A stretch of 64,000 nucleotides of DNA from assembly GCA_019925105.1 (NCBI GenBank), contig JAHGAU010000001.1, positions 1,550,001-1,614,000 of the forward strand, given 5' to 3'. Of the stretch, positions 20,010-30,367 are shown one piece after another (position 1 is the first letter of the stretch; each line of letters opens with the position of its first letter). The stretch is from Niebla homalea (lineage: Eukaryota > Ascomycota > Lecanoromycetes > Lecanorales > Ramalinaceae). The notes beneath the pieces were generated by a model, which worked only from the letters and a program-made list of their open reading frames with translations, searched no databases and had not been told where the DNA came from. A program made the position numbers and the translations under genes.

Positions 20010-21623
20010 ATGGCGTACAACCACCCCTATCCAACACCTTCCCCTTCCCCTCCAGATCACCACACCTTGAGCTCTGGTGATCAACCTATCGTCGTCGTTG
20101 CCTCCACCCGGACAGTCGTGTCTGGCACGGTCACACCGGCTACCATAGCCATCTCCACAATTACTGGGAGAATCGTGTCCGTCATATTCGCTGTGCTGCC
20201 TCACACTGCCTTTGCAACTGGAACCCGATACACCGACTACTCCCCCTATCTTCTACTTCCTGGTATAGTTGACGCACATGTCCACCTCAATGAACCGGGT
20301 CGCACCGAGTGGGAAGGCTTCTACACTGGAACGCGGGCGGCGGCTTCTGGCGGTGTGACCACTGTCATTGATATGCCGTTGAATGCCATCCCCCCTACGA
20401 CAACTATGAACGGCCTCAAAGAGAAGGTAGCCGCTGCGCAGGGCAAATGCTGGGTCGATGTAGGATTCTATGGTGGCATAGTGCCGGGAAATGCTCATGA
20501 GCTGAGGCCTCTGGTCGCCGCAGGAGTGCGGGGGTTCAAAGGCTTCCTCATCGACAGTGGTGTGCCTGAATTCCCTGCCGTCTCCTCAACGGACATCATG
20601 AAAGTCATGGCGGAGCTGGCGGATGAGCCCACAACATTGATGTTTCATGCTGAAATGATACCTCCAATCACGGACTCTGTTGGAGACGATGTTCAATGGT
20701 CCCTACCTCCGTTAGCACCTATTGGTCCCTTGAACGAATACAGAACATTTCTGGCATCGCGGCCAACATCATTCGAAGAGTACGCCATCTCCCAAGTCAT
20801 TTCGCTTGCCGCGAATGCCCCAGAACTACCACTTCACATTGTCCACTTGTCTGCAATTGAAGCCATCCCCTTGATACGAGAAGCCAGGGTTGCGGGCGTG
20901 AAGATCACCGCCGAGACCTGCTTCCACTACCTGAGCCTAGCCGCAGAGAACATCAAGCATGGAGACACGCGCCACAAGTGCTGCCCGCCGATCCGAACGC
21001 AATCGAATCAAGATGGCCTTTGGAACGAGCTGCTCAGTGGCGAGGAGAGCGTCATCAAGACTGTGGTCTCGGACCATTCGCCCTGCACTCCCGAGTTGAA
21101 GTTGCTTCCCCATGGCCTTCAAACCCACGCCAACAGAGAGGGCCTACCACCGACCCCGCCATCCGAGGACGAACAGCAAGACGAAGACCAAAGAAAGGCG
21201 GGCGACTTCTTCTCCGCTTGGGGCGGCGTTTCGTCCGTCGGCCTCGGCCTCCCGATTCTATGGACATCAGCCCGCGAAAACCATCGAGACATCACGCCCG
21301 TCCATGTCGCGAAATGGTGCTGCGAGGACACAGCCAAGCAGGTCGGACTCGACCACTGCAAGGGCAAGCTTGAGGTCGGGTATGACGGCGACATTTGCGT
21401 GTTCGACGACACTGCCGAGTGGATCGTTGGAGCCGAGGGCGAGGGAATGCTCTTCAGGAACAAAGTCACCGCCTATCAGGGGAAGAGGATGAAGGGCGCC
21501 GTCAGGGAGACCTGGCTGAGGGGTCGCAAGATCTGGGATAGAGCAGCAGCGGCGACAACGGATGATGGGTTCGGCGGCATGAAGCCCGGTGGACGATTGC
21601 TACTGGAGCCGAGGAATTCATGA
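20010..21623 (+). CDS. Allantoinase
   Basis: Single-exon ORF of 537 aa from an ATG. It opens S-allantoin to allantoate, the first step of ureide use in purine catabolism. The amidohydrolase metal site is complete: His90 and His92 in 'DAHVHLNEPGRTEWEG', the carbamylatable Lys177 in 'GFKGFLIDSG', His213 in 'FHAE', His279 in 'HIVHLS' and Asp355 in 'VSDHSPC'. The C-terminal 'GDFFSAWGGVSSVGLGLPIL' is typical of allantoinase and separates it from dihydropyrimidinases. An Asp/Glu/Gln-rich insertion occurs near residues 375-400. It is longer than bacterial enzymes (about 450 aa) because of this insertion and the N-terminal extension. It converges with the ankyrin gene, about 90 bp between stops. Confidence 0.93.
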   Translation: MAYNHPYPTPSPSPPDHHTLSSGDQPIVVVASTRTVVSGTVTPATIAISTITGRIVSVIFAVLPHTAFATGTRYTDYSPYLLLPGIVDAHVHLNEPGRTEWEGFYTGTRAAASGGVTTVIDMPLNAIPPTTTMNGLKEKVAAAQGKCWVDVGFYGGIVPGNAHELRPLVAAGVRGFKGFLIDSGVPEFPAVSSTDIMKVMAELADEPTTLMFHAEMIPPITDSVGDDVQWSLPPLAPIGPLNEYRTFLASRPTSFEEYAISQVISLAANAPELPLHIVHLSAIEAIPLIREARVAGVKITAETCFHYLSLAAENIKHGDTRHKCCPPIRTQSNQDGLWNELLSGEESVIKTVVSDHSPCTPELKLLPHGLQTHANREGLPPTPPSEDEQQDEDQRKAGDFFSAWGGVSSVGLGLPILWTSARENHRDITPVHVAKWCCEDTAKQVGLDHCKGKLEVGYDGDICVFDDTAEWIVGAEGEGMLFRNKVTAYQGKRMKGAVRETWLRGRKIWDRAAAATTDDGFGGMKPGGRLLLEPRNS

Positions 21624-21712
21624 GTCCTTCTGTCCAGCCCAATTTTTTATTTTTTTTGGATCAGCATAGAAAGCAGCATGCAGATAGAGGAAGCAAGTCT
21701 GAACAGCCCTCC

Positions 21713-22945
21713 TCATCGATCCGCGTTCATCCCAGTGTCAACGACAGCCTGCCGCATCCTTCCCTCCGGTCTCATCCCCTCCAGATCGTCCGGCCCCACC
21801 AACCGGACTCCACCCTTGCCACCACTCCCCCCCCGAGCCCTAGCACTCTCTGCACTACCTCCCCTCGCCCGATTACTGTTGTTCCCACCACTACCACTAC
21901 CAAAACTCTCCCCACTCCCACCCCTTGCTCTCCCTCCTCCTCCTCCTCCACCTCCCCCTCCCCCACCCACGACCGCCCCACCAGCGCCCTCCAACGCTCC
22001 AGCATGACCCCCACCGCCCAACCCTTGCTGCACCAGCCCCTTGAAATACACCTCCGCCTGCACACTCGCGCTATACGTCACCGGCGTCCAACTCCTCGCG
22101 TTCCTCGCCCCGGGATCGGCGCCGTGTTCCAGCAAGGTGCGAATGGCCTTCAGCTGGCCGTAGGCGGACGCGAAGTGGAGCGGCGTGTTGCCCTGGTTGT
22201 CGCTCGCTTCGAGGGGCAGCGGGGATGGGTGCGGGTGGAGGGCGAGGAGGGTGGGGAGGAGAGGGGTGGTGGAGGGGTGGGAGGTGGAAGTCGTCGTCGT
22301 CGTCGTCGTCATTGGGGGGAGGCGGGAGGTGAGCATGATCTATTTGTTGAAGAGATGATGTCGCGGGGTTCAGTCAGGTTTTTGCGGTGGATGTGATGGG
22401 GATCCGATTGCGTGGTTTGGCGGGTAGTAAGGGAGACATGACGGCGTGTGCGAGAGAGTAGAAGGAGAAGGAGATGGAACGGGAGAAGGAAGGGGAGAGG
22501 AGAGGAGAGGCAGGACCCACGACATCCACACCATCCCTGTTCTTCCACGGGATACACTCGGGGAACCGTCGCGCCAGCAGCAACGCCACCTGCTCAGTCC
22601 CATTCGCCACGGCTACGTGGAGCGGGGTGTCCTTGTCGGCGTTGCGGGAGATGCCTTCCTGGTCCTCGTGGCCGGCGGAGATGAGGTAGTCCTTTGCAGC
22701 ATCTTCACTGTCATTATCAATCCTTTTGAACAAACCTGTATTGTGATGCTCGGGGGAAAGGAGGCGCGAGGATCCATACAGCGATGTCAAGATGGCCGAG
22801 CTTGGCTGCTAGGTGTAGGGAGGTATTGCCATGATCCTTGATGTCCGGGTTCCGCAGGTTGTTCGGGTTGTTTTTGATGATTCGTTTGAGGAGCGGGAGG
22901 TCGCCGAGGTGGATGGCGCGGCGGACTCGGGTGGGAGGATCAATC
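21713..22945 (-). CDS. Ankyrin-repeat protein, Avo2-like (5' exon unresolved)
   Basis: Three joined exons on the minus strand: 22945-22780, 22691-22521 and 22339-21713. The spliced product reads 'RRAIHLGDLPLLKRIIKNNP', 'DHGNTSLHLAAKLGHLDIA', then 'DYLISAGHEDQEGI' and 'DTPLHVAVANG', then 'DNQGNTPLHFASAYGQLKAI' and 'RSWTPVTYSASVQAEVYF'. That makes four or more ankyrin repeats, followed by a Gly/Ser-rich tail with a run of about 12 glycines. A first exon must exist upstream, since the acceptor at 22946 leaves phase 2 and a CTAAC branch precedes it, but I could not fix the start. The arrangement resembles the fungal Avo2 family (a TORC2 accessory subunit); this assignment is tentative. The 181-nt intron at 22340-22520 is unusually long here. 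Confidence 0.7.
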
Positions 22946-23481
22946 CTGGAAGGCCTCGTGGGTTAGACTTGACTGATTGCTGGTCGTGGGATGGGGAGGA
23001 TGCTTGCATTGCTTGTGAATTGAATGTCCATCCAGGTAATTAGTCGTGCATACTCGCTGCTCGCGGGACAAGATAGATTGCACAAGAGAGATGATATGAT
23101 GACGATTACTGTATCAGCGTATTACAGCTTTATGTACATGAAGTGGAGGTGCAAATGCGGAGGATTGGGTCGTACTGACGGAGGGAGGCATTTCAGCACC
23201 AAGACGCCTGAGCACGTGATTGGAAAATGAGGTTGGGATTTTCAAGGACAGCACGATTCGTCTGGGTGTTGACAGGGAGGACATTGAGCAAGAAGGATAC
23301 ATCATAGTGGGGGGTGGCCTCTATCTGCATGCCACTCCTGATCTAAGCTCGCTGTTGAGGTTGAGAATACAGAGGCTGGAATCGTATTAAAATATCTAAC
23401 GCAGCAACCACCAGGTCGAGGGTGCTGGTACCCCAGCCAATGCCATGCAGATCCCATCCCAGTGTTTCCTGCCTACCAATT
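22946..23481. other. Region upstream of the ankyrin gene and 3' of RPN3
   Basis: Should contain the missing first exon and promoter of the ankyrin gene and the 3' untranslated part of RPN3. Short minus-strand frames with ATGs near 23270 and 23200 are candidates, but none joins at phase 2 with a good donor. Confidence 0.4.
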
Positions 23482-25530
23482 TCACATCCCCTCAAAGTCG
23501 CCACCTGCCCCGTCCTCGTCGTCCATCTCGCCCTCGACAATCTCCTTGGCCAGCTCACGCTCTCGCTCACGTGCTTCTTGCGCGTTCTTCAATTCAAGTC
23601 GGTGCTGATTCATTGGAAATCTCATGGCCTATGTTCCGTTTAGTCATCCAAGTCAGAAGAATGAGTGTGCAATGGCGATAACCTACCTTGACACTCTCAT
23701 CGTGCAGGCCGAGGCACGCTCGAATGCGCTCATGGAAGGCTTCGCCGGGTTCGCTGGTAGCGTAAACATCCCCAGCTTCCTTAGATTTCATGAAAGCGCC
23801 CTCATGATCGAGAGTCGCTTCAATCACCCCGTCCCGGATAGCTTTGGCCACGATATACTCCGCCGATTCTTCGCTCCCCAGGTCCAGCTTCATACAAATG
23901 TCCCGCAGAGAAATCTTGGCGTAAGACAGCGACATCATCCGAATGCCTGTTTTGATGACGTTCTGCCGTAATCTCAAGATCAGCGTGTACGTCCCATCTT
24001 TGCGGAACAGTGCATTGTTGGCCTGAACCACATTCAAGAAACCCTCCATCTTGCCAACGCGGACAGCTTGTACAAGACTTAGGTACGGCTCCATCGCAGT
24101 CTCCAAGCTAGGTTGTCGGAAGATGGCTCGATCTGGAATGTCTCCCATCAGTAGCTCAACCACCACCAGAAGCTTGGAGGCAGCTTGGTAGAAGCCCCCA
24201 GCACTGGGCGTTGCAGGAGACTTCCGAGTCGCCCCCGTCAGATGCTCGTGAGCTTCAGTATAAGATAGTTGGATGGCGCGTATTCGGCCAAGGTAATATA
24301 GGTATCGGGCAATTTGATTATTAGAGGCTGCGGGCGGGAATTGCGAATGGGAGATGAGTAGATCGGCCTGGGTAATATGGGAAGTTGACAGATAGTTTCG
24401 GAGGAGCAAGGTCGTCACAGTTGCTTGGGTATCTTGGTCCTTTCGAAGCACAGATGTTCGAAGAGCAGCCAGTAGATGGGGACGGATAGAGACGACTGAA
24501 GCCATAGGGGAAGGCGGAAGAGGTGCCAGCTGCTCGTAGAATAAGGAGTAATAGAAGTAGACTTTGGCCGACAGGGCGTCGAGTGTCCTCCGATTCAGTG
24601 TTCGAAGATGGCCAATGAGGTCGGAAGAAAACTTTGCGCCCGCTTGCACCGCTCTAGAATCATGCAGATATATTTGAACCAGGATAGAGAGATAGGTATC
24701 AATCTCGGGGAGTATTTCTTTCGTCGACGTGCCGTGCTTGGCATTCTTGTCTTTGCTGGGCTGGTCAAGATCCATCTCGGATGAATTAGGATTTGCGAAT
24801 GGGACATCTTCTTTCCCCAGGGTTGATAGCAAAGTTTTGGCGATCGAATGTGTTGAGCTGTAGGTCTCAGTGATGACTTGGGCGAGGAGGTCAGGCGACA
24901 GATGCTTTCGAATGGAGGAGACAGATCGAAGGACGCGTAAGGTGAAGCGGGCATCAAATTGAGCCACTGCTCTCTCAAGAAGCTGAAAGTTTGCTTTGAT
25001 GTCTGATTTGATAAGGGCGATAATTAGTTCGATGTGGATTCCAGCTTGTGGCGAGGCTGTGACTAACCTGTGACAGCTTTCACCTTTGGGTCCATCTGCC
25101 CGCCGTCCTGAGCTCCGTCTTCTGTCTTATCAACATTTCCCATCGCTATGTCTCCTTCTGAATCTTGCCCGGGCTCTCCGGAAAGCTTTGAGCCGTTGGG
25201 CGGGGGCACGACCACGGTCATCTCCTCATCTCCACTCTTTCCAGATGGTATCTTTACGGTTTCTGCCTCCTCATCGATCATGTCAACGTCGTCACCTCCG
25301 TTGACACCGTTTTCAATCGGCTGACCATTGGGTTGCGGCTTATCGTTTGAGGAATCCTTTTTGGAACCCTTTCTCGTAGGAGCTGCAGCCTTGGTCTTGG
25401 ATGAAGCGGCCCTGGTCGGGACGGGCTTGTCTTTCGAATTGGAGCTCTGGGAATTTGAGCGCGCTTTTTCGCCATTGGTAGACGAAGAAGTATCCTTGCC
25501 GGAGCGAAGGCTCCGTCCTTCGCCAGGCAT
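23482..25530 (-). CDS. RPN3: 26S proteasome regulatory lid subunit Rpn3
   Basis: Three exons: 25530-25068, 25002-23687 and 23628-23482 (about 641 aa). Introns of 65 and 58 nt use GTTAGT and GTAGGT donors and YAG acceptors. The first exon is a long Lys/Ser-rich and acidic leader. The body begins 'DIKANFQLLERAVAQFDARF' and carries the PCI region: 'RYLYYLGRIRAIQLSYTEAH', 'LLMGDIPDRAIF', 'LRQNVIKTGIRMMSLSYAKI', 'SEESAEYIVAKAIRDGVIEA'. The tail is 'MRFPMNQHRLELKNAQEARE' followed by an acidic end. This is the PSMD3/Rpn3 scaffold of the proteasome lid. The unusually long charged N-terminal extension (about 155 aa) is the main departure from yeast Rpn3 (523 aa). Confidence 0.94.
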
Positions 25531-26274
25531 GGCGGATACTTGTAGGAGATCCTAGAACGCCGAGCGGGGACAACAATGGTGGAGACCCCTCTTTGACCGT
25601 GTCTCCAAGCCTGAATGTACCGGATCAATGAGGACCTTCTGTCGGTATCCGTAGACGATCGATTTGGGCTATGGAAAAGATCGGAAGTAATGAAATGACG
25701 AGTGCAGGCGCTGAGCAAAAGGAGCGCTAAAAGCTAACGCTAACAGCTCCGATGTCCGCGTTGGCCCAAAAGATTTGTTGATGCGTCGATGAAGTAGCAG
25801 ACTATTTCACGACTGCAGGAAGATCCGTTGAGTTGCGCTTTGCCGGCTTGGGTGGTTGGAAAAAAGACTATGAGATGATGATCTCGTAATGTCATCGCCA
25901 GCTCAGAGCATGTGTCGTATGCTAGTAATAAGGTATCAATATTTCGCAGGCCGTGATGTGAGCTACAGTGGCCCAACGAGATTACCTACCAAGCCGATGT
26001 ATCATGTAATCCGTTCTCCATGTTGTGTGTCATTAGAATGTCTAGGGCAGTACAGTGCAGATAGAGATCATGATCCTCAGGGCGCGACTGTCTCCGGCAA
26101 AACCATAAATGATCTTCATACAGCTTCTGCCTGATTGCTAGGCGATTGATGTCCACAGTATCTGCGGAAGGCATCAGCCAGGCTCCTAAAGGTAGGTTCA
26201 GCTCTTTGTTTCATTGCTTCATTTGATGTATCTCTATTACGCTTTGGCTTGCCAATCATTGACTGCAATTCGAC
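25531..26274. other. Intergenic: RPN3 promoter and 3' flank of the Zn2Cys6 gene
   Basis: About 740 bp without a supported gene; short frames lack starts and motifs. Transcription of both neighbours is leftward, so this holds the RPN3 promoter and the 3' untranslated region of the regulator. Confidence 0.5.
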
Positions 26275-27608
26275 CTATTCAGAGATTGTGCAGACCAGCG
26301 ATCGAGGTATTTTCAGCGCATTCTGAATACCAATGTCATTCCCATGCCTGCTTTCAAGATATGTGCAGATGGACTGCAACTCTAGTGTCGCTCGATCCTG
26401 GAGCCACCAAGGCTGACACTGTGAGACCTTGGCGTACCAGCAAGCTATAAGCAATAGCGCACGCGGGTCTTTCATCTGCATCAAGGTTAGGAAAGCTGGA
26501 GGCATGTGGCTTATCAATGACAGAAAGCTCATGATGATGATGTATGTGTCATCCGAGTCAATGACCTGAGCCAGTGGCAGCGCCACTGCATAATACGCGT
26601 TGTTGTCAAGGTTCGAGAGACTCCCGAGGCAGCATACTTCAAGAACCTCCTGTGGGACGGCGTGCAGGCTACACTTGGCCGGAAACCCAGGTCTGAAGCT
26701 GATATACTGAAGAGATACCTGCCGCCAAATACTATCCGACCTGAGCGGGTCAGCAATTGCCCAGACCGCCTTCTTTCCATCGCTCAACTTGAACCAACTC
26801 AGGTCCAGAGATGACGGCGGTCTGAGGGGCCAAGCCTCAGCTGGTGTGTTTGCCTCTGTATAATAGAAGGCTAGGATACCAAGGAAGGCCGCCGTGCCCC
26901 ACAAGGCATCCCGTTCTTCTGGTAGTACTTGACCCGATAATTTTTCATTGAACATGGCGATAGCTCTGTGCCAGTGGAAGATGCCGGCGTTTGTACTGGC
27001 AATATCAAGCCCCACGGAAAGATAGCACTCGTGCATGAGTGTCACAGCCAGCACAGCATGGAACAAGAATGGATGCTACATCGTCTCTGTCAGCACATGA
27101 GTTTTCACAGGGGCTGCGGCATCTCTTACAGCGAGGGCAAGTTTGACTATCTCCCCTTTATAGGTCCCGAGACTTACGCTATTACCGACGGTGAGAACGG
27201 TCCTGGTCTGGAATTTGTCGAGCAAATTGAGCTCTTTACAGCCAATCTGAAACCTCGTATTCTTGGCGGCAGACGTTCTATATAAACGCAAAGGTATTTC
27301 AAGTATGCTACAGGCGGGTGCCTTCACTGGATTGTCACATTTTCCCAGATTCCCAATGTTCAGTGTACCTCCAGTCGAAGTTTCCAAGCTGGCATGCTTC
27401 GTGTCGTAATTGCAGAGCACGCCGAAGGAAATACATCTTTTACAACGCGGTCTCTCTTCATCGCACTACTCTCGTGTCCTTACTTAATAAACATTTTCCC
27501 ATCCAAGCTCATGGTGAAACTTCGACTTACCTTTACTTTCCGAAGCTTGCAATTGCCACATCCAAGTCTTGATTTACGGTGATTGGCAATTCTGCGGTGA
27601 GACATCAT
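26275..27608 (-). CDS. Zn2Cys6 fungal-specific transcription factor
   Basis: Rebuilt from three exons, 27608-27531, 27465-27178 and 27075-26275, all joined at phase 0 (388 aa). The 65- and 102-nt introns have GTAAGT donors and TAG acceptors. Exon 1 ends inside the zinc cluster and exon 2 completes it: Cys17, Cys20, Cys27, Cys34, Cys37, Cys44, exactly CX2CX6CX6CX2CX6C, with 'CDEERPRCKRCISFGVLC'. An intron between the third and second halves of the cluster, just before 'CDE', is common in this family. The rest carries the helical middle-homology type region ('HPFLFHAVLAVTLMHECYL', 'ALWGTAAFLGILAFYYTEA'). It is a nuclear DNA-binding regulator. It is divergent from the CipB-like oxidoreductase, its likeliest target. 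Confidence 0.88.
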
Positions 27609-28109
27609 TTCGCAAATCAACACGATGTGGCGAGAGTAAGGCAAATGCAACAGATCTGCTCATGCTCGCTCAGATCGAGAACGCATACGCACGTGCCAAC
27701 GGTCAAGCGGATGGTTTGATCCTAGTTTCTCCGAGCCGGTCTGTTATGCTTTAGTTCTAAGCCAACGCGCTAACCTCGAATCGCATTACTTCGTGCACAG
27801 ACCAGGCCAAGCAGGCCTCGTCTATCCACTTAATGGACCCCTTTTTAGACCCAAGTCTTCCGATGCTGCATCAAGCAGCCTTGCTCGTTCTCGTATACGT
27901 TCACTATACCAAGGTAGGGGCATGGTAGATTGAAATCATGAAGCTACAGAGACGTCCGGCGCGGATGAATTGCGAGCCCGTCCTTGGTTCAGCACAGATG
28001 TTGTATAAGTATAGAGTATCTAGCCTGTCAATCCAATCCACACATTGCGTTTCTCCATGCTCAAAGCTTGAAAACATCCACCTATATCACATATCAAATA
28101 TTCTAGAAA
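27609..28109. promoter_or_regulatory. Divergent promoter between the Zn2Cys6 gene and the oxidoreductase gene
   Basis: A 501-bp shared intergenic region between two ATGs pointing outward. No ORF of note. The arrangement suggests autoregulation or joint regulation; I did not identify a clear CGG inverted pair. Confidence 0.55.
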
Positions 28110-29216
28110 ATGCCTTCTAACAAAGCTGCATATCTGACTAAGTCCAAGTCGAAGCCCCTTGTCGTTGGGGAAGCCCCATACACATCCCCAAAGCCAAATC
28201 AAATCGTGGTCAAGAATGCAGCGGTGGCTATCAACCCTCTTGACTGGGTCAAGCAAGATATGGGAGAGCTACTGTTCTCTTGGATTAAGTATCCTTTCGT
28301 CATGGGATCCGACGTGGCCGGCGAGGTGGTAGAGGTCGGCCCTGGAGTCATCCGCTTCAACATCGGCGATCGAGTATTAGGTCATTGTGCCGGAATGGAC
28401 AAGGCATACAACACTTCTTCACAATGTGGTTTTCAGGAGTACACTGTCCTTCTATGCCACATGGCCTCACCCATTCCTGATTCGCTGTCATACGAGGACG
28501 CGGTGGTTCTTCCACTGGGTGCTTCCACGGCAGCTTGTGGGCTTTTCCAACAGGACCAGCTTGCACTGCAAATGCCTTCGATGAATGCGAAACCAATCGG
28601 CAAGACCTTGATCGTATGGGGAGGTGCAACAAGTGTTGGTTGCAATGCAATTCAGCTTGCGAAACTAGCAGGCTACGAAGTATTCGCAATTGCCTCTAGC
28701 AAGAACTTCGATCTACTCAGATCCCTGGGGGCTTCTCAAGTCTTTGACTATCGGAGCAAAACAATCGTGCAAGATCTTAAGGCCGCCATGACGGGTAAAA
28801 CCACAGCTGGCGCCTTATCCCTTGCTCGTGGAGCAACGGAAGCTTGCTTGGATGTGCTGGACAGTTGCAAAGGAAACAAGTTCATCTCTATGGCCAGCTT
28901 TCCATTACCGGAGACACCACCGAAGCACTTCGTTCTGCCTATAACTGCCGCCACGTATATATCCTGGTCGGTATCACATTGGATCACCTCTAAAGCACGA
29001 GGCATTCGCTCAAAGTTCATCTTTGGGTTGACCCTTGTTGATAATGGGGTCGGCAAAGCTATCTACGAGGAGTTCCTTCCTGGTGCACTAGCAAGCGGTA
29101 TCTACATGGCTGCACCAGAGCCGCAAGTGGTTGGCAAGGGATTAGAACGCATTCAAGAGGCTATGGAATTCCAGAAAAAAGGCGTGTCTGCAAGGAAAGT
29201 TGTCGTCTCGTTGTGA
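28110..29216 (+). CDS. Zinc-type MDR oxidoreductase, CipB-like
   Basis: Single-exon ORF of 368 aa from an ATG. It belongs to the medium-chain dehydrogenase/reductase superfamily (quinone oxidoreductase/enoyl reductase branch). Visible elements: the GroES-like domain with 'AAVAINPLDWVKQDMG', 'VMGSDVAGEVVEVGPGVIRF' and 'GDRVLGHC', then the Rossmann domain with 'TLIVWGGATSVGCNAIQLAK' and 'SLGASQVFDYRS'. The structural zinc cysteine lobe of alcohol dehydrogenases is absent, so it is likely NADPH-dependent and zinc-free despite family naming. The N terminus resembles fungal CipB proteins, which are induced by antibiotics or associated with secondary metabolism. The substrate is unknown. It sits about 5 kb from the PKS with unrelated genes between. 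Confidence 0.85.
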   Translation: MPSNKAAYLTKSKSKPLVVGEAPYTSPKPNQIVVKNAAVAINPLDWVKQDMGELLFSWIKYPFVMGSDVAGEVVEVGPGVIRFNIGDRVLGHCAGMDKAYNTSSQCGFQEYTVLLCHMASPIPDSLSYEDAVVLPLGASTAACGLFQQDQLALQMPSMNAKPIGKTLIVWGGATSVGCNAIQLAKLAGYEVFAIASSKNFDLLRSLGASQVFDYRSKTIVQDLKAAMTGKTTAGALSLARGATEACLDVLDSCKGNKFISMASFPLPETPPKHFVLPITAATYISWSVSHWITSKARGIRSKFIFGLTLVDNGVGKAIYEEFLPGALASGIYMAAPEPQVVGKGLERIQEAMEFQKKGVSARKVVVSL

Positions 29217-29487
29217 TTCTGAGTCACTTGCTGCCATGAGTATGTGGGGTGTAGGAGTCATATTAAAGCTAGTAGATATTCGCGAGTTACTCAATGCTTT
29301 TACAGACATTCGAGATATGTGGTTTCTTTTGCTTACTGTCTCACCCCTGTTCCGTGTTTTACGACAAAACCCAGGAGAGGCTTAGCGCAGCCCTTAGAAC
29401 TGATCGAATCCAGCCGTAACAACACGCGCATTGCCCAAAAGCTCTTCGCTCACTCAATTGACCTGTGGTCTTTAGCGATGTGGGAGG

Positions 29488-30254
29488 ATGGCGTTGCTTG
29501 ACAATCATCTCGAGCAGATCTCACTATCATCCGCGGCTATTGCTGAACTGCCGTCAGTCAGAATCGAGCACTGGCAGTCCGTCCTTTGCTAAATTGCCGC
29601 GATAGATTTCCACCTCCCAAGATCTTCACGAATGCATTGTTACGTTCGCAGGACATCACTGCCTTGATACGAGATACAGAACCTCATGAACGTGCTTTGT
29701 TCAAGCTAGCCCCACCCGAAGATGTCACTGATATACCGGATGCGACCCTGCCACGGCGCAGCACAATCCATCCCAATCTTCGGAGCCAGAACAAGCCGTC
29801 CGCCGTAGCTACCCTTCTGGGTGGGGACCTGGGTGAGCGGATAAGAAAGGAGAACATCAAGGAAGGCAAGGAGCGGGGCGATGTCGATGTCGACCTTCTA
29901 TTGAAAGGAGCCGAGAAGCTCTGCAGCGTTTACCCGGTCGCTGGAGCACCCGAACGCATTGTATCGTTGCGATCTCGCCACGAGCAGCTAGAGGCGTCGA
30001 TCAGTCGCTATGAGGCTCGAGTCGAGAAACAGGCAGCTCAGTTGGCTCGCATGAACAGGCACAAAGATCACAATGGGGATGAGGATCAGATGGAGGATGA
30101 AGAAGAAGGTGAGGAAATCGTCCCGGAAGTGGAAGTGACGGAAGAGGACATTCAGCGGGAGAATGAGCTGATCGCGGAGCTCGAACGAAAGAAGCAATTG
30201 CTGGAGGAGAGGGTCAGCGGGATGGAGAGAGACCTCGGAGGCCTCTTAAGGTGA
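29488..30254 (+). CDS. SPC34: DASH complex subunit Spc34
   Basis: Two exons, 29488-29552 and 29606-30254, give 237 aa. The 53-nt intron (donor GTCAGT, branch GCTAAAT, acceptor TAG) joins 'MALLDNHLEQISLSSAAIAE' plus 'LP' to 'FPPPKIFTNALL'. That restores the conserved Spc34 start, including 'ITALIRDTEPHERALF'. The second half is acidic, followed by a coiled coil (about 195-235) ending 'MERDLGGLLR'. Spc34 is one of ten subunits of the microtubule ring that couples kinetochores to spindle microtubules in fungi. Without the intron the ORF lacks an ATG. It converges with the Cys-rich gene, 113 bp between stops. Confidence 0.88.
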
Positions 30255-30367
30255 AGAGATCGTTACCTACCTACAGGGGCCGTGATTATTCTACAACATG
30301 TCCGTAAGACGAGCATCATTCGTCGTGCGTAAGAGTCATGAGGTCTACGCCTCACGCAAGTCCATCA

